This document shows, in pieces, positions 1-9,653 of a DNA stretch of 64,000 bases. Source of the DNA: JACVRW01 sp963765135. Lineage in GTDB: Bacteria; Actinomycetota; Thermoleophilia; Solirubrobacterales; Thermoleophilaceae. Position 1 is the stretch's first letter. Each line of letters starts with the position of its first letter. A program made the translations under genes and the position numbers. The stretch lies in contig CAVXUX010000001.1 of NCBI GenBank assembly GCA_963765135.1, positions 310,001 to 374,000 of the forward strand. The letters are read 5' to 3'. The notes below the pieces were generated by a model. It ran no database searches. It saw only the letters and a list, made by a program, of their open reading frames with translations, and had not been told where the DNA came from.

Positions 1-2
1 AT

Positions 3-149
3 TGGCCGAGGACCAAGGACTGGGTCGGCCTGCCGACCGGCCAGGAGCTCGAGGTCTACAACGCGATCTCGTTCGGACTGCTGGTCCTGATCGCGGCGAT
101 CGGGACCTTCTGGCTTGTGCGCGAGTGGCGCCGCCTGGGCAGCGGCTAG
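3..149 (+). CDS. C-terminal fragment of a membrane transporter (partial)
   Basis: The frame is open from the left edge and ends in TAG at 147-149, giving 48 residues: a short polar stretch, one hydrophobic segment of about 18 residues (core SFGLLVLIAAIGTFW) and a basic tail, REWRRLGSG. This is the usual last helix plus positive cytoplasmic tail of a polytopic permease. The downstream amine oxidase and polyamine-type ABC genes make an amino-acid/amine permease (APC type) a reasonable guess, but the family cannot be fixed from this fragment. Its stop overlaps the stop of the convergent oxidase by three bases. Confidence 0.5.
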   Translation, partial: WPRTKDWVGLPTGQELEVYNAISFGLLVLIAAIGTFWLVREWRRLGSG

Positions 150-1439
150 CCGACCGCCGAGGCCCAAGCGCCCGCGCGCAGTCCCGACTCGATCGCACCG
201 TCGATGAAGCCGGCCCAGCCGTTTGCCAGGTCGGAGCCGGCGAGGATGACGTTGCCCTCGGGGCGGCGCATGGCGGCGTGGTGGTGCTCGTACCAGCCCG
301 GGCGGTGGATCGCCCAGGTGCCGCGCGAGAACTCGTCGGCCAGCCAGTCGTGCGCGGTGGCGTCGAGGACCTCGTAGCCGGGCAGGATCTCGTCGAGGCT
401 GGCCTGCACCGCCGGCAGGTCGGCCGCGTCGCAGAGCTCGGCGTCCCCGCCGAAGCCGATCATCAGCTGCGTCCCGTCGCCGAGCAGGATCTCGCTGTCC
501 AGGTAGCCGAACGGATGGCGAAAGCGAATCGAGTTCTGGCTCACGTCCTCGCCACGCGCGTGGATCATGATCTTGATGCCGCGGCTGGCCTGGCCGAGCT
601 CGATCGCACGGCGCTTGTCGTCCGGTAGCTCGGGGCTGAACTCGATCCCACCGAGCGCGTTCAACGCGACGGCCACGATCGCGGCCCCCGCCGTGAACGC
701 CTCGCCGTCGCGCGTGTGAACCTCCACCTGCCCGTCGCCGCTCGCCACCGCCGCGACTGGCGTGGCCAGCCGCCGGTCGAACGTCGGCGGCGCCGGCGAT
801 CGCCGCCAGCAGCGCTCCGGTGCCCTCGACGATCGTGACCCGCCCTCCCGTGAACTGGGCGAGCTCGAGGCTGTAGCCGGACAGCGCGTGCCAGCGCAGG
901 ATCGACACGGCCCCCGCCTCCGTGAGCGGCCCGTGCGCGACCGATTCGAGCTCGGCGGCAAGCACGTCGCGCTCTTCGGCGTCGAGGTCGAGCTCCCCGA
1001 GCCGCTCGGCGATCGTGAGCCGGTCGAAGCGCGCGAGCTCGCCGAGCGCGGTCAGCGGGGCGTGGGGTTGCGGCAACGCCTCCCGGACGCCCTCGACGAA
1101 GCGATCCCAGCCGCGCCGCGCGATCGCGTCCCGTTCGGCGATCGTGCCGGTGCGGCGCTCGGCGCCCACGTGCCAGTGCGCGCGTCCGGCGTCGCCGCTG
1201 ACGGCGACCGAGAGCCCGGCTCTGGTCAGCTCGGAGAAGGTGTGGGGCTGGTGCCAGTGCACCCAGCCGCCGCCGTACTCGATCGCGAAGCCGTTCCAGC
1301 CGGCGCTCCACGTGCGGCCCCCGAGCCGGTCGCGGGCCTCGAGCAGCAGCGTCCGACGGCCCCGCAAGGCGCACTCGCGGGCGGCCGTCACGCCTGCGAA
1401 GCCACCCCCGACGACGATCACGTCATAGCGCTCGGCCAT
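146..1439 (-). CDS. Flavin-dependent amine oxidase, reading frame broken by one extra base
   Basis: The protein starts at ATG 1439 with a dinucleotide-binding fingerprint (VVGGGFAGVTAA) followed by LLLEARDRLGGRTW, the N-terminus of the FAD amine-oxidase/monoamine-oxidase family. The C-terminal part, in another frame, ends with ILAGSDLANGWAGFIDGAIE, the family's second FAD-contact motif. The two frames join near 773: dropping one G from a GG on the coding strand gives a continuous protein of about 430 residues, normal for the family. The family oxidises primary or poly-amines to aldehydes with release of ammonia and H2O2. It is divergent from the TetR gene and next to a polyamine-type importer, suggesting amine catabolism. 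The exact substrate is unknown. Confidence 0.8.
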
Positions 1440-1447
1440 GCAGAGGT

Positions 1448-1459
1448 GTACAAATGTAC
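1448..1459. promoter_or_regulatory. Candidate TetR operator between divergent genes
   Basis: A perfect inverted repeat, GTACA-AA-TGTAC, lies in the 27-bp gap between the start codons of the leftward amine oxidase (1439) and the rightward TetR gene (1467). A short palindrome centred between a TetR regulator and its divergent neighbour is the classical operator arrangement. It sits so close to both starts that bound protein would block both genes. The assignment is positional only. Confidence 0.45.
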
Positions 1460-1466
1460 TTTACGG

Positions 1467-2095
1467 ATGAGCCAACGGCTTGGCATGAGCGCTCCGGTCA
1501 ACAGCAAGCGGCTGAACCCACGCAGGCGTGAGATCCTCGAGGCGACCCTGCGCGTGATCGGCGAAGGCGGCGTCAACAGCGTCACGCACCGCGCCGTGGC
1601 ACAGGAGGCGCGCGTCGCGCTGGCCTCGACGACGTACTACTTCGACTCCAAGGACGCGCTCGTCGAGGAGGCCCTGGAGCTGATGATCGCCCGATCGATC
1701 GAGGACGTGCGCCGCTTCACCGCCTGCTCGGACCGCATCACGCACGACGGAGCTGATCGACTCGGATCGTGGGGTTCGCCGACGCGCAGATCAACGATCC
1801 GCTCGCCTTCCTGACCGCGCAGTACGAGCTGATGCTGGAGGCCGGCCGGCGTGAGTACCTGCACCCGCTCGCCCGCCGCTGGACGATCGCCTACATGGAC
1901 GGCTTCAACCATCTGGTCCAGAGTGCCGGGCTGCCCACGCCCGAGCGGGCCGCCGAGATGATCACGAACTTCGTCGAGGGAGCACTGCTCAACCACGTCA
2001 CGACGCCGAGCGACGACTTCCTCGAGGCGCACTTCCGGCCGCTCCTGACCGACTTGGTCGCGGCCTTACACTCCGGCCTGCCACGGTCGGGCTGA
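1467..2095 (+). CDS. TetR-family transcriptional regulator, frame broken by two extra bases
   Basis: From ATG 1467 (alternative ATG 1485) the protein shows a TetR helix-turn-helix: RREILEATLRVIGEGGVNSVTHRAVAQEARVALASTTYYFDSKDAL in outline, with the YYFDSK signature of TetR domains. The ligand-binding half is read in a different frame from about 1765. Removing one G at 1749/1750 and one at 1764/1765 restores a continuous helix reading HDELIDSIVGFADAQINDP and a protein of about 208 residues, a standard TetR length. It is divergent from the amine oxidase and probably represses that gene and/or the importer downstream, with the amine as inducer (inference). Confidence 0.8.
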
Positions 2096-2110
2096 GAGGG
2101 GGGTCGAGGC

Positions 2111-3430
2111 ACGCATCCCAAGGATCGATCCGGTATCAGCCGCCGCCAGTTCGCCCGTGGGGCGGCTGGGGCGGTCGCCGGCGCGGGCGTCGCCGCCGGG
2201 CTGGCGGCGTGCGAGAACACGACCACCCCGGTCGGCGCCGATGCCGGCGGTCCCACCGGCGCCTCCGCCGACCTCGTCGTCCAGAAGCCGACCGGCCCTG
2301 GCGGGCTGCCGCTGCCGCGCACGGACAACTCCGTCACCTGGGCGATCACCGACGAGAACAAGCCGATCAAGGACGGGCTCGGCGCCGAGCCCGGCCCGCT
2401 GCGGATCTACAACTACGCCGACTACATCGACCCGGTGACGATGAAGCGGTTCCAGAAGGAGTTCTCGACCAAGGTCGAGGTCGCGACGTACAACTCGGCC
2501 GACGAGGCGGTCGCGAAGCTGTCGTCCGGAGCGGTCGACTTCGACCTGATCATGGGATTGAGCGGCTCGAACATCGTCGACCTGATCGCCCACAAGCTGC
2601 TGCTACCGCTCAACCACTCCTACCTGCCCAACCTCGAGAAGAACATCTGGCCCGAGCTGGCCGACCCCTTCTACGATCGCGGGAGCCGGTACACGGTGCC
2701 CTACGTGGTCTGGATGGACGGGATCGGGTGGCGCAACGACGAGGTCAAGGAGGACGTCGCCGGCATGGACGTGCCGTGGGACATCTTCTGGCACGCGCAG
2801 GCCTACCGCGGCAAGGTCGGGATCCTCGACGACCGGCGCGACGCGCTCAGCATGCCGATGCAGCGCGACGCGATGCGCAAGGGCGTGCGGCCCGACCTCA
2901 ACACCGAGGATGCCGACACGATCTCGAAGGCGGAGAGCGACCTCGCCGAGCTCAGCGGCATCTGCAACCCGAAGATCGCGATCACCGACTACCAGACGCT
3001 GCCCGAGGGCAAGACGGTGCTGCACCACTCGTGGTCGGGGGACCTGCTCTCCGCCGCGTTCTACTACCTGCCGAAGGGCGTCAAGGCCGACGTGCTGTCG
3101 TACTGGAGGCCGCAGGAGAACGGCGTCGTCCAGAACGACTTCTTCGGCATCGGGCGAACGGCCAAGCAACCGGTGCTCGCGCACCAGTTCGTCAACTTCA
3201 TGCTCGACGAGAAGAACGCCTACGACAACTTCGTCAACTTCACCGGCTACACGCCGCCGCAGAAGGGGATCGACGCCGACGCCCTGCTCGAGCAGGGCCT
3301 GATCCCGAAGACCCTGCAACCCGCGATCATCCGCCCGGAGGAGTTCGCGTCCAACCAGGAGCTGCTGCAGCTGAGCGTCGCCGGCCAGCGCCTCTGGGAT
3401 GACGCCTGGTCGAAGTTCAAGGCTGGTTGA
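2111..3430 (+). CDS. PotD-like polyamine-binding lipoprotein of an ABC importer
   Basis: The protein begins with a twin-arginine signal (SRRQFARGAAG), a hydrophobic stretch and a lipobox ending LAAC at about 2210, so it is probably Tat-exported and lipid-anchored. The mature part starts RIYNYADYIDP, the typical opening of PotD/PotF spermidine-putrescine binding proteins, and continues at the family's normal length (about 440 codons). No ATG, GTG, TTG or CTG exists between the upstream stop (2095) and the signal peptide. The only codon well placed behind the purine-rich GAGGGGGG is ACG at 2111, so either an exceptional start is used or a base is wrong here. Its stop overlaps the permease start (TGATG). 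Confidence 0.8.
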   Translation, partial: THPKDRSGISRRQFARGAAGAVAGAGVAAGLAACENTTTPVGADAGGPTGASADLVVQKPTGPGGLPLPRTDNSVTWAITDENKPIKDGLGAEPGPLRIYNYADYIDPVTMKRFQKEFSTKVEVATYNSADEAVAKLSSGAVDFDLIMGLSGSNIVDLIAHKLLLPLNHSYLPNLEKNIWPELADPFYDRGSRYTVPYVVWMDGIGWRNDEVKEDVAGMDVPWDIFWHAQAYRGKVGILDDRRDALSMPMQRDAMRKGVRPDLNTEDADTISKAESDLAELSGICNPKIAITDYQTLPEGKTVLHHSWSGDLLSAAFYYLPKGVKADVLSYWRPQENGVVQNDFFGIGRTAKQPVLAHQFVNFMLDEKNAYDNFVNFTGYTPPQKGIDADALLEQGLIPKTLQPAIIRPEEFASNQELLQLSVAGQRLWDDAWSKFKAG

Positions 3431-4348
3431 TGGGCTCTCGCTGGCTCTGGCGCCTGGTGGCCCTCCCGGGCGTCGTCTGGCTCTCGGTGTTCTTCCTGTG
3501 CGCGTTCTACGCCGTCGTGGCCGTGGCGTTCGGGAACCAGGACACGCTCTCGCAGCCGATCCCGCACTGGAACCCGCTGGACTGGAACGTGGGCTACGCC
3601 CTCGACACGCTGGACAACTTCTTCAGCGGTGGGCCGTTCTGGACCGTCTCGCTGCGAACGATCGAGTTCGTCGCGCTCGCGGTGGGCCTCTCGCTGCTGG
3701 TCGGCTACCCGGTCGCCTACTTCACGGCGCGACACGCCGGGCGCTGGAAGGGGGCGATCCTGCTCGCGCTGATCCTTCCGCTCTGGATCAACTACCTGAT
3801 GCGGATGCTGGCGTGGATCAACCTGCTGGCGCCGGACGGGATCGGCTCGGACGTCCTGCACAGCGTGGGGCATCGAGAAGCTGTTCCTCTCGATCGGGCT
3901 GCTCGACGAGCCGGGCGGCTGGCTCAACGGGCAGCCGATCACGGTCATCCTCGCGCTGCTCTACGGCTACATCCCGTTCTTCATCCTGCCGCTGTTCGTC
4001 GCGATCGACCGCATCGACCGCCGCCAGATCGACGCGGCGCGCGACCTCGGCGCGAGCCCGGCGAGCGCGTTCTTCCGCGTGACGCTGCCGCTGTCGATGC
4101 CGGGCATCCTCGCCGGCGCCGTGCTGATCGCGCTCCCGATGTTCGGCGACTACTACACCGCGGATCTCGTGTCTGCCTCGACCCAGACGAACATGATCGG
4201 CAATCAGATCGACGAGCTCATGCGTCAGGGCTCGGAGAAGGTGACCGGCGCCGCGCTGACGCTGCTGCTGTCGACGTTCCTGCTGTTCCTGATGTTCTAC
4301 TACCTGCGCACGACCCGCCGGGCGGGCACGTCCGCCCAGACGACATGA
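3430..4348 (+). CDS. PotB-like ABC permease, frame broken by one extra base
   Basis: First inner-membrane subunit of the importer. It starts at ATG 3430 inside the stop of the binding protein and has an N-terminal membrane helix (LVALPGVVWLSVFFLCAFYA). The MetI-type permease core follows, including the EAA-like loop RQIDAARDLGASPASAFFRVTLPLSMPG in outline (around 4028-4105). The frame changes at 3867-3870, where one G too many in a GGGG run separates ...DVLHSVG from IEKLFLSIG. With it removed the protein is about 305 residues, normal for PotB. It overlaps the next permease gene by ATGA. Confidence 0.82.
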
Positions 4349-5196
4349 GCCGGCTCCGCAATCCCTGGGGCCGGCCGCGCTTCCTCGCGCTGATCACCGG
4401 CGGCTACATCCTCTGGTCGGTGCTCCCGGTGCTGCTGGCGATCGCGTTCGCGTTCAACAACGGTCGCTCGCGCACGACCTGGCAGGGCTTCTCCTTCCGC
4501 TGGTTCACCGGCGAGACCGGCAGCGTGCTGCACGACCCTGCGCTTGCGCGACGCGCTCGAGCACACGCTGCTGCTGGCGGTGATCTGCGTCGCGGTCGCC
4601 ACCCCGCTCGGCGTTGCGCTGGCGCTCGGCCTCCAGCGCTGGCGCGGGCGCCTCAGCGGGACGGTCAACACGCTGATGCTGCTGCCGCTCGTGACGCCGG
4701 AGATCGTCATGGGCGTCGCGCTGCTGCTGCTGTTCCTGCAGGTGTTCAGCGGGATCGGGCTCGGGACCGACGCCCAGGCGATCGGGCAGATCACGTTCAC
4801 GCTCTCGTACGTGGTCGTCATCGTGCGCGGGCGATTGGTCTCGATCGGTCCCGAGTTCGAGGAGGCGGCCGCGGACCTGGGGGCGCCGCGCCGCGACCAG
4901 TTCTTCCGCGTGCTGCTGCCACTGCTCGCGCCGGCGATCGTCGCGAGCGCGGCCGTCGCGTTCGCCACCTCGATCGACGACTTCGTGGTCACGCAGTACC
5001 TGTCGAGCGACGCCAGCACGACGACCGTGTCGATGCTGCTCTACTCGAGCGCGCGCGGCGCCCCCACCCCGGCGCTCAACGCGATCGCGACGGTCAACCT
5101 GGCGATCACGCTCCTGACGCTCACCTTCGCCTACCTCGTCTACCGCCGGTTCGCGGGCGGCGACGAGGCCACCTCGGTCGCGACGCTGGAGGTCTG

Positions 5197-5197
<1 letters not shown>
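4345..5197 (+). CDS. PotC-like ABC permease, frame broken by one extra base
   Basis: Second membrane subunit, starting at ATG 4345 in an ATGA overlap with PotB. The N-terminal helix (LALITGGYILWSVLPVLLA) is followed by FNNGRSRTTWQGFSFRWF, a PotC hallmark. The rest, with EFEEAAADLGAPRRDQFFRVLLP as the EAA loop contacting the ATPase, is in another frame from about 4544. Deleting one T of the TT at 4544/4545 joins HDPAL to RDALEHTLLLAV. The repaired length, about 283 residues, is typical. PotB and PotC would form the transmembrane heterodimer. Confidence 0.82.
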
Positions 5198-6366
<1,169 letters not shown>

Positions 6367-6386
6367 GAGCAACGCGAGTCTAGAGA

Positions 6387-6740
6387 TCAGTCGGCGGTGG
6401 AGAGGGCCGTCAATGCGTCCTCTCGCGACGAGTGGATCGGGAAGACCCGGTCGAGTCCGGTGATCTCGAAGATCTTCGTGATGTTGTCGTCGGTGCAGAC
6501 CAGGGCGAGCGAGCCGCCGGTCGGGCGCAGGCGCTTCACGCCGCCCACCAGCACTCCGAGCGTCGTCGAGTCGATGAAGGTGGCCTTCGAGAGATCGACC
6601 ACGATCTGCTTCTTGCCCGACTCGATCAGCTCGACCATGCGCTCCTTGAACTCCGGCGCCGTGTAGAGATCGACCTCGCCACCCAGCTCGATTACATGGG
6701 TCGAGTCGTCAATCGCCTCGTCTTCGATGTGGAAGTTCAC
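6387..6740 (-). CDS. STAS-domain anti-sigma factor antagonist
   Basis: A 117-residue single-domain protein starting at ATG 6740. It matches the SpoIIAA/RsbV fold: a first strand VIELGGEVDLYTAPEF, then VVDLSKATFIDSTTLGVLV. The serine or threonine of DSTTLG is the residue that anti-sigma kinases phosphorylate in this family. Unphosphorylated antagonists bind the anti-sigma kinase and free its sigma factor. No anti-sigma kinase or sigma gene is adjacent. The only visible candidate partner here is the SpoIIE-type phosphatase at 60165-61844, which could reset its phosphorylation (inference). Confidence 0.9.
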   Translation of the reverse strand: MNFHIEDEAIDDSTHVIELGGEVDLYTAPEFKERMVELIESGKKQIVVDLSKATFIDSTTLGVLVGGVKRLRPTGGSLALVCTDDNITKIFEITGLDRVFPIHSSREDALTALSTAD

Positions 6741-6810
6741 TCTTCTCCCTGATGTCGTCCGTTACACCGTCGTCGCGCCTGCAGCACGGAAGGGTAAGCG
6801 AGCGCGGCCC

Positions 6811-7458
6811 TCACTGCTGCTGTGGGGCGGCTGTTTGCAGCTGTTTGGCGGCCTTCTCCACTTCCTTGCGCTGGCTCTTGGGCGCCAGATCGACGGCCTT
6901 CGTCGCCGCCAGCTTGGCGGTTCGGGTGTCGCCGGCGGCCGTCGCGTACTGCACCAGCAGCAGATAGGTCTGGAAGTCGTTGGCGTCGGCCGCCAGCACG
7001 CGCACCACTTCCTTCGCCTTGGCCGGCTGGTTCAGCCCGTCCTGGTTGTAGACGGTGAACGCGTACCTCGCCAGGGTCGGGTCGGGCTTGCCGTCGCTCG
7101 CCGCGACGTAGCGTTCCCAGTACTTGGCCGCCTGGCGCAGGTCGTCCTTACCGTCCTCGGAGATCTTGGTGGACCCGGATGGGGTCTGCGAGACCGCCGC
7201 CTGGTAGTTCAGCTTCACCAGGCTCGCCAGGATCGCCTCGTTCTCGGGCGATGTCTTGAGCTTCGCCTCCTGGCGCTCGATGCGCGTCTCCAGACCGCTG
7301 TCGATATTGCCTCCGCCGCCGCTGTCGAACGCGTCGAAGATGTTGCCGCCCGAGCCGCCGATCCCGAACAGCACGAGCCCGCCGCCCATCAGCACGGCCA
7401 GCGTCAGATAGGTCGCCTGCACCGCCCGGCGGCGCTTTCCTCTCAGATCGAACAGCAT
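6811..7458 (-). CDS. Membrane-anchored TPR-like protein of unknown function
   Basis: A 215-residue protein. After a basic start (MLFDLRGKRRRAVQ) comes one membrane helix (residues about 15-35), a glycine-rich linker with repeated GG, and then helical repeats resembling tetratricopeptides (ETRIERQEAKLKTSPENEAI; LLLVQYATAAGDTRTAKLAA). This suggests a cytoplasmic N-terminus and an external or periplasm-like TPR scaffold. The family is not recognised. It lies 12 bp downstream of tatC, on the same strand as tatA and tatC, so a role near the translocon is possible but unproved. Confidence 0.7.
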   Translation of the reverse strand: MLFDLRGKRRRAVQATYLTLAVLMGGGLVLFGIGGSGGNIFDAFDSGGGGNIDSGLETRIERQEAKLKTSPENEAILASLVKLNYQAAVSQTPSGSTKISEDGKDDLRQAAKYWERYVAASDGKPDPTLARYAFTVYNQDGLNQPAKAKEVVRVLAADANDFQTYLLLVQYATAAGDTRTAKLAATKAVDLAPKSQRKEVEKAAKQLQTAAPQQQ

Positions 7459-7470
7459 GCGAGCGGAAGG

Positions 7471-8244
7471 CTAGTGGCTGCCCTCGGCAGCGGGTTCCTC
7501 GGACAGCTCGCCGAGCGGCCGCCCCCACGCCGCGGCCATCAGGATGCTGAGCTCGTAGAGCACATACAGCGGGATCGACTCGAGGATCAGCGTGAGCGGG
7601 TCAAGCGTCGGCAGCAGGGACGCGAGCACGACGATGCCGACGATCGCGAAGCGTCGGCCCTTGCGCAGCTTCTCGGGGCTCGTGATGCGCAGCTTGCACG
7701 CCGCCAGCACCCCAACCGGGATCTGGAAGCCGAGCCCCATCGCCAGCATCAAGAGCGTGACGAACGAGTAGTAGTCGCGCGCCCGCACCTGCGTGTTGAA
7801 CTCGTCGGCGTTGAAGTTGAGCAGGAACTGCATCGCCGGGGTGAGCACCACGAAGTAGCAGAACACGACGCCCGCGATGAACAGCAGCGGGATCATCAGC
7901 ATGATCGGCAGGGCCACGCGCTTCTCGGTCGGACTGAAGGCCGGCAGCAGGAACGCGTAGATCTGGTAGAGGATCACCGGCAGCGAGATCAGCAGCGCCA
8001 CGTACGCGGCGTTGGTGAGCGTCGAGTAGAAGGCCTCGGCGGGACCCAGCGTGATCGGCTGGATGTCGTCCGGCAGCGGCGCGTTGATGATCTCGAGGAC
8101 CAGATGGTTCTGCCAGGCGGTGAGCGCCCACGCGACGCAGAACGCCACGGCGCACACGATCAGCCGGCTGCGCAGCTCGTCGAGGTGGTCGACGACCGAC
8201 AACCTTTCCTCGTGCGATATCGGGCGGATGCGCCGCACGCCCAA
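7471..8244 (-). CDS. tatC: Sec-independent protein translocase TatC
   Basis: A 257-residue protein with the TatC N-terminal signature (VVDHLDELRSRLIVC), the acidic loop and six predicted membrane helices, including LPVILYQIYAFLLPAFSPTEK, the conserved segment after helix 2. TatC is the receptor for twin-arginine signal peptides. The first in-frame start is TTG 8244, with GTG 8238 as an alternative. It lies 17 bp downstream of tatA. Tat substrates in this window include the PotD-like lipoprotein, and the Rieske protein is plausible by family. Confidence 0.95.
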   Translation of the reverse strand: MGVRRIRPISHEERLSVVDHLDELRSRLIVCAVAFCVAWALTAWQNHLVLEIINAPLPDDIQPITLGPAEAFYSTLTNAAYVALLISLPVILYQIYAFLLPAFSPTEKRVALPIMLMIPLLFIAGVVFCYFVVLTPAMQFLLNFNADEFNTQVRARDYYSFVTLLMLAMGLGFQIPVGVLAACKLRITSPEKLRKGRRFAIVGIVVLASLLPTLDPLTLILESIPLYVLYELSILMAAAWGRPLGELSEEPAAEGSH

Positions 8245-8261
8245 CGCGGGCTCCCCCGCGG

Positions 8262-8480
8262 CTAGGACTTCTGCTCGCTGGGCGTAGCAGCGGCCGTCGG
8301 CTCGGGCTTCTCGGCGGTGCCCTCAGGCAGCTCGTCGTTGTCCTTGCCGGTGACCGAGTCCTTGAACTCGCGCATGCCCTTCCCGAGCGACCGACCGAGG
8401 TCGGGCAGCCGCTTCGGGCCGAAGATGACGAGCACGATCACGAGGATGATCACGATCTCGAGTGGGCCTGGAGTCCACAT
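8262..8480 (-). CDS. tatA: Twin-arginine translocase subunit TatA
   Basis: A 72-residue protein with the standard TatA/E layout: a short N-terminus, a hydrophobic helix (PLEIVIILVIVLVIFGPKRL) ending in the family FGPKRLP motif, an amphipathic helix (LGRSLGKGMREFKDS) and an acidic/proline tail. TatA oligomers form the transient pore of the Tat pathway. Start at ATG 8480. No separate tatB is present, as in many Gram-positives. Confidence 0.95.
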   Translation of the reverse strand: MWTPGPLEIVIILVIVLVIFGPKRLPDLGRSLGKGMREFKDSVTGKDNDELPEGTAEKPEPTAAATPSEQKS

Positions 8481-8501
8481 GGCTGCACCACATGGTAGTG
8501 C

Positions 8502-9069
8502 CTACTTGTCGAAGTTGAGATAAAACCGGCTCGGCGTCGGCTCGGCCTGCCCCTGGTACTTGGAGCCGGTCTCGCGCGAGCCGTAGGGCCGGGCGACCGG
8601 CCCGTCCATGCGCATGAACGAGATCTGCCCGATCGGCATGCCCTCGTAGATCGTGATCGGGAGGTTGGCGACGTTCGACAGCTCGAGCGTGAGGTTGCCC
8701 GAGAACCCCGCGTCGACGAAGCCCGCCGTCGAGTGGATCAGCAGGCCGAGGCGCCCCAAACTGGACTTGCCCTCGAGGCGCGCGACCAGGTCGTCCGGGA
8801 GGCGTGACCCGCTCGAGCGTCTGGCCGAGCACGAACTCGCCCGGGTGCAGGATGAACGGCTCGCCGTCCTTGATCTCGACCAGCTCCGTGAGGTCGGGCA
8901 TCGGCTGGCGCACGTCGATGTAGGGGTAGCGCCCGTTGTGGAAGACGCGGAAGCGCGCGTCTACCCGGACGTCGATGCTCGACGGCTGGACCAGACCTTC
9001 GTCAAATGGGTCGATGACGATGCGGCCGGCTTCGATCTCCGACCGGATCGTCGTATCGCTGAGGACCAC
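8502..9069 (-). CDS. dcd: dCTP deaminase, probably dUMP-forming; frame broken by one extra base
   Basis: The N-terminus from 9069 (LSDTTIRSEIEAGRIVIDPF, then QPSSIDVRV) is typical Dcd. The second half, with KSSLGRLGLLIHSTAGFVD, AGFSGNLTLELSNVANLP and the nucleotide-binding tail SKYQGQAEPTPSRFYLNFD, lies in another frame. Removing one G at 8801/8802 joins ERVT to LPDDLVARLEG and gives about 188 residues, the normal length. The HSTAGF-type segment resembles the bifunctional mycobacterial and archaeal enzymes that convert dCTP straight to dUMP and PPi (inference from family). It supplies dUMP for thymidylate synthesis. It is needed in most Actinobacteria, so a real null allele would be surprising. 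Confidence 0.88.
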
Positions 9070-9141
9070 GGGGCCACGAGTCTATTGACGTATTCAAGTT
9101 CGTCGCGCGGGTGCCGATACCGCCTGCAGAGGATGAGGAAC

Positions 9142-9591
9142 ATGGAAGGCCACGACGAACAGACCCACTACGTGAAGCGCGTCCTGCTCCCTAGCGGCAA
9201 GACGATCGAGGTCGTCTACTTCAGGGAGACGGTCCCGGTTCCCGAGGGTCCGGAGGCGCTCCACACCGCCGACGATCCGCCGGCCGAGGCGCACCAGAAC
9301 CTGCACATGTGCATGGAGTGCTCGTCCGACCTGGTCTACCCGGTTCAGTGGGAGGAGTCGGGCACCGAGAACTGGAGCGTGCTGCTCCACTGCCCCAACT
9401 GCGACGTCTACCGCGAGGGCATCTTCACCCAGGACACCGTCGAGGTGTTCGACGAGGAGCTCGACCGCGGGGCCGACGCGCTCGCCCGCGACTACAAGCG
9501 TCTGATGCGCGCCAACATGGCCGAGGAGATCGACCGGTTCGTGGGCGCGCTCACGGCCGGCGCGATTCTCCCCGAAGACTTCCAGGCCTAG
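9142..9591 (+). CDS. Conserved-looking CxxC/CxxC zinc-ribbon-like protein, unknown function
   Basis: A 149-residue acidic protein starting at ATG 9142 behind GAGGAA (an in-frame ATG at 9133 is possible). It contains two paired-cysteine knuckles about 35 residues apart, CMEC and CPNC, which should bind one zinc ion as in a ribbon fold. A helical C-terminus (DEELDRGADALARDYKRLMR) follows. The region between the knuckles reads YPVQWEESGTENWSVLLHC. I do not recognise the family. It is divergent from dcd and convergent with the polyprenyl synthase. Confidence 0.65.
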   Translation: MEGHDEQTHYVKRVLLPSGKTIEVVYFRETVPVPEGPEALHTADDPPAEAHQNLHMCMECSSDLVYPVQWEESGTENWSVLLHCPNCDVYREGIFTQDTVEVFDEELDRGADALARDYKRLMRANMAEEIDRFVGALTAGAILPEDFQA

Positions 9592-9603
9592 GGCCTCCGG
9601 CCC

Positions 9604-9648
9604 TCGGCTTTGATGCCGTCGGCCTTCATCCGGCCGGCCTTGATCGCC
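9604..9648. repeat. Three tandem degenerate 15-bp units
   Basis: Three consecutive 15-bp units, TCGGCTTTGATGCCG, TCGGCCTTCATCCGG and CCGGCCTTGATCGCC, fill the gap between two convergent genes. They share a CGGC(T/C)TT(G/C)AT core. They may act as a weak terminator or simply be a small sequence expansion. Confidence 0.5.
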
Positions 9649-9653
9649 GCCGC

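Noticed and set aside
6779..6811. CTGCAGCACGGAAGGG-like sequence resembling one end of the palindromic family
   Set aside because: Only one arm is similar, and no matching inverted arm is found in the short spacer, so it is probably chance.
6727..8265. A 500-codon rightward frame across the STAS, TPR-like and tatC genes
   Set aside because: It is antisense to three well-supported genes, has no domain signature and has shadow-type composition.
9085..9121. TTGACG as a promoter for the zinc-ribbon gene
   Set aside because: The nearest -10-like hexamer (GATACC at 9116) is 25 bp away, too far for a normal sigma-70-type promoter.
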